From positions 61,222,107-61,286,106 of the forward strand of contig OZ024912.1 in assembly GCA_964017125.1 (NCBI GenBank): 64,000 bases of DNA. The letters are read 5' to 3'. The stretch is from Flabesymbios commensalis (lineage: Eukaryota; Annelida; Polychaeta; Terebellida; Flabelligeridae). The notes below the pieces were generated by a model. It worked only from the letters and a program-made list of their open reading frames with translations. It did not search any database and was not told the origin of the DNA. Both the position numbers and the translations under genes were made by a program. Positions 22,960 through 35,433 of this stretch are shown here, one piece after another (the stretch's first letter is position 1; each line of letters begins with the position of its first letter).

Positions 22960-24655
22960 TAACAAATTAGTAAAAGATCACAGGGTTTCTTGGAGGATTT
23001 TGTGTTTTTGGGGAATTGAGAGTCATTGGGTTAGGCGCTGCTGTGCGAGCGGAGTTTTTTTTTGAGGGGGGGGGGGGAGTGTGGGACACCCCCCCTCCCC
23101 TAAAAAGGTCTTCAGGAAACCCTGACCTGTATCATGACAGCGAGAGATGAGCCGTAAGACATTTACAACTGATATGATTCACTCCCTGTTATGGTGTTTG
23201 TGTTGGTCATCACAGCACCTGGCTTGACACAAACATGTGGCTATCACATGTCTTTCACACCATCACCAATTTTATAGTACGCCTACAACTTTCCACTTGG
23301 AAGTTTCTTTCCCAATCTTCTCTCCAGTGTTATCATAGGAGCAGCACCCTTAGGCAGGTTCCACGATAATATATACCACCTACCTTCCAATATTTGAAAT
23401 TTCTAGTAAAAGATGTGATTGAGGAGTTTTCACTTGTTACGAGCTAAAATAGCAATTTTAATCCCTTACAAAAAATGAAATGAACCCGAGTGTTAATTAT
23501 CACAACACTTCACCGGAGCAGAATTAGTGACCTATTTGTGAAGAAGCCATATCATGTGATTTTTATTTTACCATATGTATATATGTGTCTGAACACTTCA
23601 ACCACATGTAGTTCCCAGGCTCCTGTGGTACTGAATGTATGCCATGCATGACTGCCCATACCATGAAAACATTTGGGTTTTAAATGCGCACTTCGCAGGC
23701 ATTAACTTAGTGGTATCGATTTATAGTGCCTTCCACTGAAATTTACAAATCAATTTACCTTTGCTATCCCATGACTACATGTGATACGGAAAAATATGTG
23801 TTTGGGTCCCAGAGTCTAAAATTTATATTATTCTCAGAAACTGAACGGCCTTGAAGGCGTGACCTTGTGTGCGAACTAGGTAATAGAAAGGCAGTTTGGT
23901 CCTGATTTTTCACTATGTCAAGTATAAAAAGTAGCGACGGTAAAACACATCCCCTGAAGTAACATTATGCTTTAAGTCGCTATAAACATGACAGACTAAT
24001 AGGAACATTATCTCTTTTCGTTCATTTTATGTTTTTTTCACTCCGGAAAGATTGTTTGTCGGCTATAAACGACATTCATTCAACACAAGAGCACAACTTT
24101 TAGGAGTGCTGTGTGTAGGCCAAAGTTGCCATAGTAGCACTTGTGACCTCGTGTGTCCAAAGCGAATCATGTTGCCTGCAGATGCCATGTTATTCAACTT
24201 TGTCTGCAATTTGCGTGCATATAATAACAAAAATTGTGGTTTTTAGTGTTGCTATATGCGGCTAAATATATGTTAAAATACACATTGGTTTTGAAATGTT
24301 ATGTTATGACGCGAATCTGGCAAAAACGTAGATTTTCAAGGGGATGTCCCAACTTTCTGTCATTAAATCAGTACATTGTATAGTATAATCCCTTTGACAG
24401 CCCAGACGTTGTTGTCGCCTAATAGCTATCCCACAGTAAACGCTGACCTGTGATGATGTAATACGGTTTCTGAGAATTTAAAAATCTGTGATAAAGTTGT
24501 GTTCCATCTTTCATCAGTTTAAGATAAATAATATTTTTTTCTAGACTAAGTTTGGCTGGATAATTTATTAGTGGCAGATTATTTTCATATATCTAAAAAG
24601 ACATCATATCAGATATGCATGGGAATATAATGGCTGAGAAAATTGCAAGGGATTA
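22960..24655. other. Sequence upstream of LSM6 copy 1
   Basis: No exon recognised. Contains a G-run followed by a C-run near 23060-23100 (length differs from copy 2 at 35710-35750). No clear CpG-rich promoter is visible here or in the matching part of copy 2 (35600-37300). Confidence 0.45.
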
Positions 24656-24657
24656 AG

Positions 24658-24925
24658 GGAGGGGGCCCTAGGGTAGTGGTTAGCACCGCTGCCTTTCATG
24701 CTAGAATTGGGAGTTCGTTCCCCGTCTCGGCGGTTTGAAAGAAACAAAAATGTTTCTTCCCCATCCACTCATTAAAAACTCCTGTGTCTGGAGGGCATTG
24801 TGGGGAGCCTCCGTGAATGAGAGGTAACGTGCTCGGCCTCAGACTGCCAGGGTTCGAATCCTGTGTCTGGAGGGAAGTGTCATCTCACCATCCTCAGGAG
24901 GATCTCCTGGCCCAATTTAGCCTGT
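24658..24925 (+). mobile_element. tRNA-derived SINE copy (shared by both duplication copies)
   Basis: Head GGGTAGTGGTTAGCACCGC, then GAGTTCGTTCCCCG; the second tRNA-like part keeps a perfect box B, GGTTCGAATCC, near 24850. The tail ends at CCCAATTTAGCCTG where a LINE end begins. Counterpart in copy 2 at 37303-37575, so it predates the duplication. Confidence 0.88.
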
Positions 24926-24929
24926 AGTG

Positions 24930-25421
24930 TACACACATCAGTGTTATCGCGCCATGGGAGAGGGGTTGGATAGCATGCGCTGATTTGACGTCCTGGGGTA
25001 GTTTGTTCCAATCTCTGATGGTTCTGACGTAGAATATATTGTTAGCACCTGATCTGATGCGTGCGTCTGCTTTCTGCAGGTGGTGTGTTGGTAGGGCCAC
25101 CTCACCGCAAGTTGCCTTGTATGTTCAGCATTGTAAGTCTCGCTGCAGTCCCTCTGGTCTAGAGTCCGAGTGTGTCCCATTTCAGATTTTTCACTATCTC
25201 CGCCGATGTTAGTTCACTTTCACATGTTTCATGCTTACTTCTATACTGGTTTGTCACAAAGCGTGCAGCTCTATGCTGTATCTTCTCCAGGCTGTTGATT
25301 TCAAATTGTGCACTGGGGTCACAGACAGATGAAGCATACTCCAGACCAGACCTCACCATGGATATGCAGCCGAGTTCTTTAAGGCGTTGAGGGCAACCCT
25401 TAAGATTGTGCCGGATAAACC
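24930..25421 (-). mobile_element. LINE A fragment, CR1/L2-like, 3' end of ORF2 (copy 1)
   Basis: Minus-strand pieces read FIRHNLKGCPQRLKEL, MVRSGLEYASSVCDPSAQF, EKIQHRAARFVTNQYRS, EIVKNLKWDTL, HHLQKADARIRSGANN and VRTIRDWNKLPQDV, the usual order at the C-terminus of CR1/L2/Jockey-group reverse transcriptase proteins. Heavily 5' truncated and frameshifted. Counterpart at 37580-38062. Confidence 0.85.
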
Positions 25422-26040
25422 CTTCAACCCCAAAGGTTATTTGTATCACTATTAATTATGTAAAAATCGCTGTAATCACAACAATATAGGCGTGTGACAT
25501 ATCAATATGATTGTAATTTCATCACAAACTCGGAAAAAGACTTCTTAAATGTCGCTAGCGGCGAAACCAGAAGCTAGATGTCAATGAAGCCTTTGACCCC
25601 AAGGTAATTTTTTATCACTATTACTCGTGAAAATCGCTTTATTCACAACAATATATTTACATATCAATATCACAGTAACTTAACCACAAACTCAAAAATA
25701 TGAATTCTTAAGTGTCGCTAGATTTCGAACCAGAAGTTGGAGGTCAATGAACCCTTTGACCCCAAGGCAATTTGTTATCATTATTACTTGTGAAAATCAC
25801 AATAATCACATCAATAGAGGCATTACCACGAACACAAAAATATAAATTCTTAAGTGTCGCTAATTTTGAACCGGAAGTTGGAGGTCAATGAACCCTTTGA
25901 CACCAATGTAATTTTTTATTACTGTTTCTATATGAAAATCGCTATAAATACAACAATAAAGGCGTGTGACATATCAATATGACGATAATTTAATCATAAA
26001 CTCGAAAATACACTTTCAAAATAAAATAATCTACAATAAA
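25421..26040. repeat. Satellite of about 165-bp units, copy 1
   Basis: Four units marked by GGTCAATGAACCCTTTGACCCC, TATTACTYGTGAAAATCGC, GTGTGACATATCAATATGAC and CTTAAGTGTCGCTA. Starts near 25418, 25585, 25747 and 25889; the last interval is short, from an internal deletion. Copy 2 at 38063-38840. Confidence 0.8.
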
Positions 26041-26078
26041 TTGTTAATGTAAATGTGTAATGTGTAATGTGTAAATGA

Positions 26079-26683
26079 ATTTAAGGATGATCTGACCAGG
26101 GATAAATAGGCAGTCTCCCTTAGTTTAGGGGGACATGCCTTCAGGTTTCTACGAAGGAAGCCCAGAGTGGAATATGCTTTACTTGTAATTTTGTTAATGT
26201 GGGCCACCAATTCCAGGGTCTCGCTAAGGCAAACACCAAGATATGGTGTTGATGAGACGTTCGCTAGTGTTTCGCCATTAAGGCCTAGAATTTTTACGTT
26301 TTGTTTTCAAGTCAGTCCAGCCCAGGTTCTGAATGAGAGATGTCACACTGGCTGTTTGTCTATAATTTTGGGTGACAAATCTTGCTGCTGATTTTGAATT
26401 TAAGGATGATCTGACCAGGGAGAAATAAGCAGTCTCCCTTAGTTTAGGGGGACATGCCTTCAGGTTTCTACGAAGGAAGCCCAGAGTGGAATTTGCTTTA
26501 CTTGTAATTTTGGTAATGTGGGCCTCCAATTCCAGGGTCTAGCTAAGGCAAACACCAAGATATGGTGTTGATGAGTCGTTCGCTAGTGTTTCGCCTTTAA
26601 GGGTGTACTCAAATTCCAGGTTTTTTTAATTTCGGCCAGGACACCCTCAGGACCGAGCATTTCGAGAAGTTGAAACACATAAA
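26079..26683 (-). mobile_element. LINE B fragment, rearranged (copy 1)
   Basis: Minus strand: EAHITKITSKANSTLGFLRRNLKACP, LRETAYFSLVRS, ARFVTQNYRQTASVTSLIQN. A stretch of about 314 bp occurs twice in direct orientation (26079-26392, 26393-26683). It stops at GAAACACAT, where copy 2 continues into the polymerase domain. Confidence 0.85.
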
Positions 26684-26917
26684 AATTTAGCAATTGGAAA
26701 CTTTGGGGATTAGGATCGTCAACACGTCGGTGGGGTGGGTGTCCTTAACATTAAAACATGGTGAAGCCTGTGACCCTGCGCGGAACTAACGTCGATACAA
26801 CCTTCCTTTGGTTTCAACCTTAACATGATCGCCTATAGTCACACTGAGAGGGAAGAAACAAGTATATTTCTCTGAAAGACCCAAGTGGGATCAGAGTGAT
26901 TCGAGCACAGGAGGCAT
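26684..26917. other. Spacer between the two duplication copies
   Basis: These 234 bases have no partner in either copy that I can see. It begins after GAAACACAT and ends before ATGACAGGCGTTAAAG. It may be filler from the duplication event or an assembly join. Confidence 0.6.
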
Positions 26918-28849
26918 GCATGACAGGCGTTAAAGTGAGTCAGGTGTGCCCCTCTATAGGCCTCTATAATAAAATATGCATGGTGCAATAGTAATACATG
27001 ATGGGGCGGCAAGAAAGGGATGGTTGTAGGCCTATCATATGCATTAAAAAAACGGACGACCAACATTGCATGTGTCTGAGTGTCGTATTTGCTGGGAAGG
27101 CGATATAGATTGTGATAAAAGCACCACATTTCACACACGGGTCCCTTTTGATACTCTGAATCAGATAAGAGGAACACCCCAATCGATTTTGACCCGTAAA
27201 ATGTTCTAATTTGCATATTTCAAAATGGCCGCAAGATTAATTGAATCGGGTTTGTTCTCGGCATTTTGTGATTTTATTTGCTTTTATGTATTCTATAATT
27301 GTGTCTCAGTATTTTTGGATATATTTCTGATGCTTTTTTAAACCGAAAATCCCCAAATTAGAATTATCATATGCAAGGATTTCATTAAAGTTAAAATTTT
27401 CATTATACCATAATAATTAACTGTACACACTATTTAATTGAAGCTAAAGTAGTGATTAATCAAACATCCTCAATAGTTTCGTACATGTTTTTTAGATAGA
27501 AGCCTGGACAAAAAACTCGTGAGTTTTTTGTAGGATCGCATTTAAATTTGCAATGAGTTCTCAAAAAAAAATCACGATATGATGAACAGAAATGTATTGA
27601 AAATATATTGGTTGGCACTTTTTTACTTAAAATTCTTGGTGTAAAATAACATAGGGGCCTACGTAAGACCTACATAGTGTAGGCCCAGCTCATTTTTACT
27701 CACAACATGTCTTCATGAATATACCTTCATGCACTCGTATTCGAGTTGTTCCCTCAGGAAAAACAAACATTTCTATTTTCCATTCATGCTAAGATATACG
27801 AGAAATATGTAATGTCTACGTGTACATACCTCAGTAGGCCTATCGTCTAAGAAACTAGGGAGGGCTCAGGCTGGTGAAAGAATCGAGAAGGCGGAAGGCG
27901 TATACGTACAGATACGCGACGTCGATTAGTTTCAAAAAATGCCATCACAGAATGTTAAATACAGGTGCTGACCGTGTAGCCAATACAAATCCACATCAGA
28001 AAAATTAAAACTACTTCAACGGTTGTGTGATGTAGCCTACCAGGCCATATGAAAATGTTAACACATTAGTCATTTCACTATGAAGATGCTCGTGAATCAT
28101 GCTTGTCATCTCATATATTGAAGACACGATAAATTTGTGATACGAACCACACAATGAACTGTAGGTAATATCTGGTGATAGAATTAGTCGTTTGTGGGCA
28201 GAACATTGAAAATCAGAGATTCGAAGCATTATCACTGGTGATGAACTCAAAAAGAAAATATGATAACTTTATGTAAATTCAGATACTCGTGTACAAGTTC
28301 CTGTGTATATATTTATCAGTATGCTGATACTTATAAACAAAATTTAGAAACTTTAAGCTGTGTAGTGTAAATACAGCAATAGAAGAATTATTTCGGCGAG
28401 ACTGTACAACTTGTACAGTCCTACTCCAACGTCTACATATCAGGATGGACATATCTGGTGGAAGATATTAAATACTGATTTTGAGCGTCCTAATCCACAT
28501 ACCTGGGGTGACGAAAAACATGCGATAAACGGATGCATGTGCTGGATGACTCAACCAGAAGTGTATAAAACTCCCCGCAAAACTAGTTGCCCAGAGTACC
28601 GCAAATGAAAACGGCAAATTAAACTTATAATAGGCCAATGCATGTGCTGATTTTTTTAAATTCGACTAAGACAATCGTGCACTTAGATAGAATTGCACCA
28701 CTACAGCTGCATCACCTTATATCACTGGCTATTTAAACAAAACAATCTGGAACTTATGTAACTGATGCAATTTATGTAAGGCGAAATGTTGCCCAACACA
28801 GATTTGTGGTACTGTGTGCGTTTTTATTGAAAATACTAACAAGAGCACA

Positions 28850-29520
28850 CTCGACAATAGCCCGCCGCCATTATTGAACTTGAAGTCATTATTGCGGTCA
28901 CAAAGGCAAATTATTGACATAAGATGCGAAAAATGACAATAAATCGCCAATTTTGAATTTTTTCTCAGCCATTATTGAACTTGTCCAAGAACTACTTATT
29001 AGTAACATGCATAACAAATTTGAAGAGGATACGTGAAAAACTTTTCAAGTTATCGCGCCCACAAGGTAAAATTATTGACGTAAAATGCGAAAAATCGCAA
29101 TAAATCGGCCATTTTTTTTTTCAGCCATTATTGAACTTGTCCATGAACTACTTATTAGTAACATGCATAACAAATTTGAAGACGATACGTGTAAAACTTT
29201 TCAAGTTATCGCGCCCACAAGGTAAAATTATTGACGTAAAATGCGAAAAATCGCAATAAATCAGCCATTTTTTTTCCAGCCATTATTGAACTTGTCCATG
29301 AACTACTTATTAGTAACATGCCGCAATAAGTAGGCCATTTTGAATTTTTTCCCGGCCATTACTGAACTTGTCCGAGAACTGGTCATTAGTAACATGCATA
29401 ACAAATTTGGGAAGGATACATGAAAAAAGTTATCGCGCCACAAGTAAATGTTAACGCCGACGTCAAACTTCAATTGCAATAGCCCACCTTTTTTATTTAA
29501 AATTAAAAGGCGGGCTAAAA
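28850..29520. repeat. Tandem repeat array, CCATTATTGAACTTGTCC family, copy 2
   Basis: Same unit as 19200-19720 but with an additional unit (about 29125-29290). The right end is the hairpin GCCCACCTTTTTTATTT..AAATTAAAAGGCGGGC. Confidence 0.8.
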
Positions 29521-29844
29521 ATCGGAAATCCGTCACTTTGTGTGTGAAGTCTCGCCCCTTTATCTGAGTTTTGGCCGTTAAATAAACTTGAATATTTAGA
29601 TATAGTAGGTATAGGCCTAAAGATTATAAAATATTATTGAAGATACACAAAATGCCACGAGATGTTATTGCAATATTTTCATTCCACTTTGTTCATGGCG
29701 GCCATTTTGGAAAAATGCAGATTGGTATAATTCACAGGTTAAAATAGCTTTTGGGGTTACATAACATTCTATCTTCAATCAGAAAATTATTTGAATATGA
29801 TGTTTGTTGCCTTTTTGCATTCCGTTTTCCTAATTCTATCCAAA

Positions 29845-32583
29845 CAAGACTACATAAGTCCAGGAGCTCCCGCTCCGAATTAGAATTTGATTTAAGCAAT
29901 TTTGTATAGGGTTATTAATGTAGTCCTAGTCTAGGTCAAAAATCAAGACGCAAGACAACTAGGTATAAGAAGCCCAGTCTAAGAGTAAGATAAGAACTAG
30001 ACAGTCTGTCAGAGATTGCAAACCTCCATTGAAATTAATGATCCTAATCAGTATCCCAGTAATGGTCTACCTATCTGGCATGGTTTACCCGATATCAGGC
30101 CAATCGAGTTAACTAATAGCTGATTTACGGTCATTTTGAATTCGATATAAATTAGTTAAAAACTTAGGGTGCATCCTCCCCCGAAACCTCAAATTTAGTT
30201 TTATAGTAATGGACTAACATCTAACACAGTTTGCAAAATATTGGGCATGTGAAAGTAAATAATGGCCGATAGAGGGCCATTTTGAATTTGATCAAGTCAA
30301 AATTTTCCAAGATGCATCCTCAGCTGAAATCTCACATTTCATTCTATAGTAATGGTCTAGCCATCTAGCACGGTTTACCAAATATCGCCCATGTGAAAGT
30401 GAATAATGGCCGATAGGAGGCCATTTTGAATTTGATCAAGTCAAAATTTTTCAAGATGCATCCTCTCCTGAAATCTCACATTTTGTTTTATAGTAATGGT
30501 CTAGCCATCTAGTACGGTTACTAAAAAAAGGCTATGTGAAAGTAAATAATGGCCGATAGGCGGCCATTTTGAATTTGATCGAGTCAATTTTTTTCAAGAT
30601 GCATCCTCTCTTGTAATCTCACATTTTGTTTTATAGTAATGGTCCAGCTATCTAACACGGTTTACCAAATGTCAGCAATGTGAAAGTAAATAGTGACCGA
30701 TAGGCGGCCATTTTGAATTCGATTGAGTCGAAAGTTTTTTAAAGGCATCCTCTCTCTAAACGTCACATTTTGTTTTATAGTAATGGTCTAGCTATCTAGC
30801 ACGGTTTACCTGATATCAGGCCTATCGAGGTAAATAATGCCGATTGTCGGCCATTTTGAATTCTTAAGTTAAAAATTTTCAGGGTGCATCCTCCCCCGAA
30901 AACTCACACTTTGTTTTATAGTAATCAGGTAATGGTCTAGCCATCTAGCACGGTTTACCAAATATCAGCCATGTGAAAATGAATAATGGCCGAAAAGGCG
31001 GCCATTTTAAATTTGATCAAGTCAATTTTTTTCAAGATGCATCCTCATCTGAAATCTCACATTTCGTTTTACAGTAATGGTCTAGCCATCTAGCACGGTT
31101 GACCAAATAACGGCCATGTGAAAGTGAATAATGGCCGATAAGCGGCCATTTTGAATTTTATCGAGTCTAATTTTTTCAAGATGCATCCTTTCCTGAAATC
31201 ACACATTTTGTTTTATAGTAATGGTCTAGCCATCTAGCACGGTTTACCAAATAACGGCCATGTGAAAGTGAATAATGGCCGATAAGCGGCCATTTTGAAT
31301 TTTATCGAGTCGAATTTTTTCAAGATGCATCCTCTCCTGAAATCACACATTTTGTTTTATAGTAATGGTCTAGCCATCTAGCACGGTTTACCAAATAACG
31401 GCCATGTGAAAGTGAATAATGGCCGATAAGCGGTCATTTTGAATTTTATCGAGTCGAATTTTTTCAAGATGCATCCTCTCCTGAAATCACACATTTTGTT
31501 TTATAGTAATGGTCTAGCCATCTAGCACGGTTTACCAAATAACGGCCATGTGAAAGTGAATAATGGCCGATTGGCGGCCATTTTGAACTTTGACAAAATG
31601 ATTTTTTTCAAAATACATCCTCTCCTGAAGCCTTACAATTTGTTTTATAGTAATGGTGTAGATATCTTGAGCGGTTTTCATGATATTCCACAAAATCAGG
31701 CCTGTCGAGGTGAATAATGGCTCATAGGCGGCCATTTTGAATTTTATCAACTTCAAATTTTTCAGGATGCATCCTCTCCTGAAACCTTACAATTTATTTG
31801 ATATTAATGGTGTAGCTATCTTGAGCGGTTTTCATGATATTCCGCAATATCAGGCCTGTCGAGGTGAATAATGGCCGATAGGCGGCCATTTTTAATTTTA
31901 TCGACTTGAAATTTTTCAAGATGCATCCTCTCCTGAAACCTCACAATTTGTTTTATAGTAATGGTGTAGCTATCTTGAGCGGTTCTCACGATATTCCGCA
32001 AAATCTTTCAGTCGGATTTACCGATGTTATAAATTAGGTCAAAGTGCTGGGTCAACTTCAAGGTCAAGGTCCAAAAACCTGAAAAGGCACAACTAGGGAC
32101 CTTAGAGAACATGTATGTGCAATATGACTGTCATCGGCCCAGTACTTTTCGAGATCTGCTCCGGAAACGAAGTGCGCGTCAAAACGTCTAAATAGGTCAT
32201 AGTTCTGAACCAGAAGTAGGTCAAAGTTCAAATACCCCAAAAGGCACAACTAGACCCCCTAGGGGTGTTGTGTGTAAAATTTGAAGACAATCGGACAAGT
32301 ACTTTCAGAGATATGCTCCGGAAACGAATTGTTTACGGAAGGCCCAACGGCCCAACGGCCCAACGCCGTCACATCATCATTTTCTCCTCTGCAACCTTGC
32401 GTATTGAATTCAGATTAAAAATATTTTAACCCGTCCATTAGCCACCTGGAAGTAACCCACATACCAAAAATTGTTATCCTAGCTTATTTTCTCACAAAGT
32501 TATAGGCAAAAGAAGAGGCCAAAAAAAAACGGAGGTAGAATCCATAGCTCCCTTCGCTCACCTACGGTGACGGCGGGAGCTAA
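29845..32583 (+). mobile_element. Satellite-bearing insert, Helitron-like 3' end
   Basis: Copy 1 shows the empty site (CTATCCAAA/TATACTAAG at 20044-20061). The insert ends with a hairpin TCACC-TAC-GGTGA (32558-32570), nine bases, then CTAA followed by T, which fits a Helitron 3' terminus (hairpin, CTRR, insertion between A and T). The 5' end begins CAAGACTACATAAG, not the canonical TC. GGAGCTCCCGC near the left and GGCGGGAGC at the right are also complementary. It contains a 144-bp satellite, then two diverged copies of a GGTCAA..AAGGCACAACTAG segment, and GGCCCAACGGCCCAACGG. No coding sequence; non-autonomous. Confidence 0.7.
30000..32010. repeat. 144-bp tandem satellite inside the insert
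   Basis: About 14 units, each with ATAATGGCCGATARGCGGCC, ATTTTGAATTTKATCGAGTC, CAAGATGCATCCTCTCCTG and TTTATAGTAATGGTCTAGC. The word GCACGGTTTACC falls at about 31238, 31382 and 31526, giving a 144-base period. The middle units are nearly identical, outer ones diverged, as expected if the array homogenises from the centre. Confidence 0.9.
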
Positions 32584-32762
32584 TATACTAAGATACAATT
32601 AGGCCTACATGGGTCTTATTCTGTGAAACGCAGTGACGTCACTGGAAACCGTTTTGAATGGAAGCTGGGTGAAAACAAGATTATGTAAGACCCCCTCCCC
32701 CATATTTTATTGTATCAGCTAGCTCGGTGAAAATAAAGAAGGTCAAGTTCGGGTTTTACAGA

Positions 32763-34312
32763 ATACATGGAAGTGAAAAAAATCACAAAATACAAAAGGT
32801 TCGCCACAGGGAAGGTTCGCCACAGGAACGCTCGCCACAAAATTTGAAGGTTCGCCACAGCTTTGGAAGTTTCGCCACAAATGTCATAGGAAGGTTCGCC
32901 ACAACGTTAGAATGCATTATAAAATAGCGAAAATAAAAGTATATTTCAATTTTTTAACATTAGTCATAATTATATTAGATCTGTAGGCCTATATCAGATA
33001 AAGAATCATTATGGATATTCGAAAAAAATACGGTAATAAAACTGGTACGGTATATGATTACATTATTACATTATTTATATGCTAGTATATGATTAGGCGT
33101 AAATGTGGGTAAATTATTTGCAGTAACCGTAAAAGATCATTTAACAATACAATTAAATGTGATGATTTTTTTGCAATAACAGTAGGCCTACGTAACAAAA
33201 ATATCTTTTAACAATTTGAATAAATGTGATTTTTTTTTTTGCAATAACAGTTAGGCCTACTTAACAAGAATATATTTTAACAATTAATACGGCCCATATT
33301 CATGGAAAAATATTTAAATATAACCAGGGGTCTAACTGTGAACTCACAGCTAGAGCACGTGTCAACAGCTTTGATGAGTTGCGAGTCATTGGTGAACTCA
33401 CCCGCTCCACACGTTGCACCTCAGGTGTTGTGGTGAGGACTTTTGTGAGTCGATCGCAAATTCAGACCTGTCAGCAAGAGCAGCTCGTAAAATGTCAACA
33501 GCTTCGATGAGTTGTTAATTCGCTCCACTAATGCTCGCGAAATGTCAATGAAAAATATAATGCGTTCAAAGGTTCAGAAACCATTGCAATTTATTATTTT
33601 ATAGAAAATAAACAAAGTATTGAATGTCGCTTTTTTCAGTGTCACTCATTCAAGTTCCCGGAGAAGATAAAAAAAGAAATGTGTGTGGTATTTGATGTAT
33701 TAATTGATGTTATTGATAAATTATGTTAATATCGTCACATATGTGTTAATTTCCTATATTCTTGATATATTGACCTAGGCTAATAGGCCCTACATGGTTT
33801 TTGTGTGACAAAAAACAATGCAAGCACAATTATCAGGATTATGTTTTATTACATTTTATTACATATATTTATTTAACTCAGTCGCCGACACCACATTTGC
33901 GATTAAAACAGAAAAAATAAGGTAGCTATCAGTAACAGTATATTTATTTTAATAACTAATCCGCCGGCATCATGATTTACGGGAAACGTTATTATCAGTA
34001 ACAGCTATCTTGTAGTAGGCAAATCTCCTAGAATATCTGATTTTTAATATTATAAGTAACCTATAGGCCTAGTCGACAGTTAAGAAATATAAAATATTTA
34101 TAAAAGTGATAATCTCTAAAGACGCCGACTTGTGAAAGCCGTGAGTGTTCGTATGGAAATAAATATATTTTCACATTCAATAAACAGTAGTAACTTGTTT
34201 TATAATGCATTCTAACGTTGTGGCGAACCTTCCTATGACATTTGGGGCGAACCTTCCAATTTTGTGGCGAACGTTCCTATGGCGAACCTTCCCTGTGGCG
34301 AACCTTCCTGTA
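32763..34312. mobile_element. GGTTCGCCACA-ended element, copy 2
   Basis: Same structure as 20230-21700; left repeats at 32798-32912, right at 34212-34312. The interior keeps about 96 bp (33658-33753) missing from copy 1. Confidence 0.75.
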
Positions 34313-35193
34313 TTCCCTGTGACGGGTCAAAATCGAGTGGGGTGTTCCTCTTATATGATTTAATAGTAGATGAAAAGGTACCCGTGTGTGGGCCCTATAA
34401 TTTGGTGCTTTTATCACAATATGGACACTACGGTTGATTTTTGGACCTTGGAAGCTGTAGGCTACTAATGATATTATTATTGAATTGTGACATTGTTTTT
34501 ATTTTGAAATATACAGCTTACATGTATCAAACGTTTTCTTTGTTTGCTCTTGTGAGGTTACTATTGAAATGTTCACATAAATTACTTGCCGCTATGTTGC
34601 TAAAGATATCCTGACTGGAACACTGTTAGATATTAAATGAAAAAAAATCGTTGTCAAGCTTATGATCAAACAAAAACGTCAAAAGGGCATTTGTTGGGTA
34701 GACTTTATTTGTACATTTTATTGAAAAAAACATCACATTTATACCACAGTTCTTTGATAACTTTTTTTGGGTGACAAACTAGCCATCAGATGAAACACTA
34801 AACACATTCAAGTATAAGAAGCTGTTCAATTGAAAACCTAGCGATTAGATGAAACAGTACATAACTAAATATAGTATCGTAGTAGTAGAATGTGTGATTT
34901 TCTAAAAAATATGACATGTGCCCTAATAAGCTATGATGTGGAATACAATATTCTCCGATTAAACTTCATTTAGATGTATTACAATACAGAACGTCACAGT
35001 AGGAGGCAACATCATGGTCATTGTGTGAAAAATGGCGCTTCTCCCACTTTACACAGTGGACATAAGGGTATTGTACCTCAATCTCAACAACATATCCATG
35101 GCATCACTGTCAATGTTGCTTGCTAGCTTACATTGCTGCCTGGTGATTATGAACACGATATAGTTTGTTTGATTACTAATTTCACAAAAGCAA

Positions 35194-35433
35194 TCAAGCT
35201 CTCCTTTTCTGTATGCTAATATATAGCACATTGTTCCCTCTTATGAAGGCATCGCCATATTTGTTTTTCAGCTGTCCATTAACATACTCCTCTGTTTGTT
35301 CCAAAGCAATGTTCATGTACCCATCCAGACACGCCAATACTCCTCTGTAATCCACACCAGAATTCAGCTTCACCACAACAGGACGACCAATAATCTGCTT
35401 GAGAAAATCACTAGGGGTCTGTTTCTTACTCAT
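35194..35433 (-). CDS. LSM6: LSm6, U6 snRNA-associated Sm-like protein (copy 2)
   Basis: Complete 79-residue LSm6 with the same sequence as copy 1 at every base of the coding region, although the flanks differ by scattered substitutions (for example GTTTTTTCC against GCTTTTTCC just upstream of the start). The acceptor CTTCACAG ends at 35453, 20 bases before the ATG, so an upstream non-coding exon is expected. A possible near donor ATCAAG/GTACGAG lies near 35595; a longer-range candidate leader is at 47937-48034 and 51733. Either copy could be the one mainly used; nothing in the sequence marks one as broken. Confidence 0.97.
   Translation of the reverse strand: MSKKQTPSDFLKQIIGRPVVVKLNSGVDYRGVLACLDGYMNIALEQTEEYVNGQLKNKYGDAFIRGNNVLYISIQKRRA

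Larger units (their letters stand above)
16868..26683. repeat. Tandem duplication, copy 1 (carries LSM6)
   Basis: From ATGACAGGCGTTAAAGTG this segment runs parallel to 26918-39532, ending within a LINE at GAAACACAT. By eye the shared parts differ by a few percent. Copy 1 alone has the SINE at 17448-17755 and an internal repeat of about 314 bp in its LINE B piece (26079-26392 versus 26393-26683). It lacks the 2.7-kb insert, about 150 bp near 25421, about 96 bp near 21135 and one satellite unit near 19450. Confidence 0.9.

Noticed and set aside
28411-28608. Plus-strand frame with protein-like composition (DGHIWWKILNTDF, CMCWMTQPEVYKTP)
   Set aside because: A one-base difference breaks it in copy 1 and I cannot place it in a family; kept only as a possible relic.
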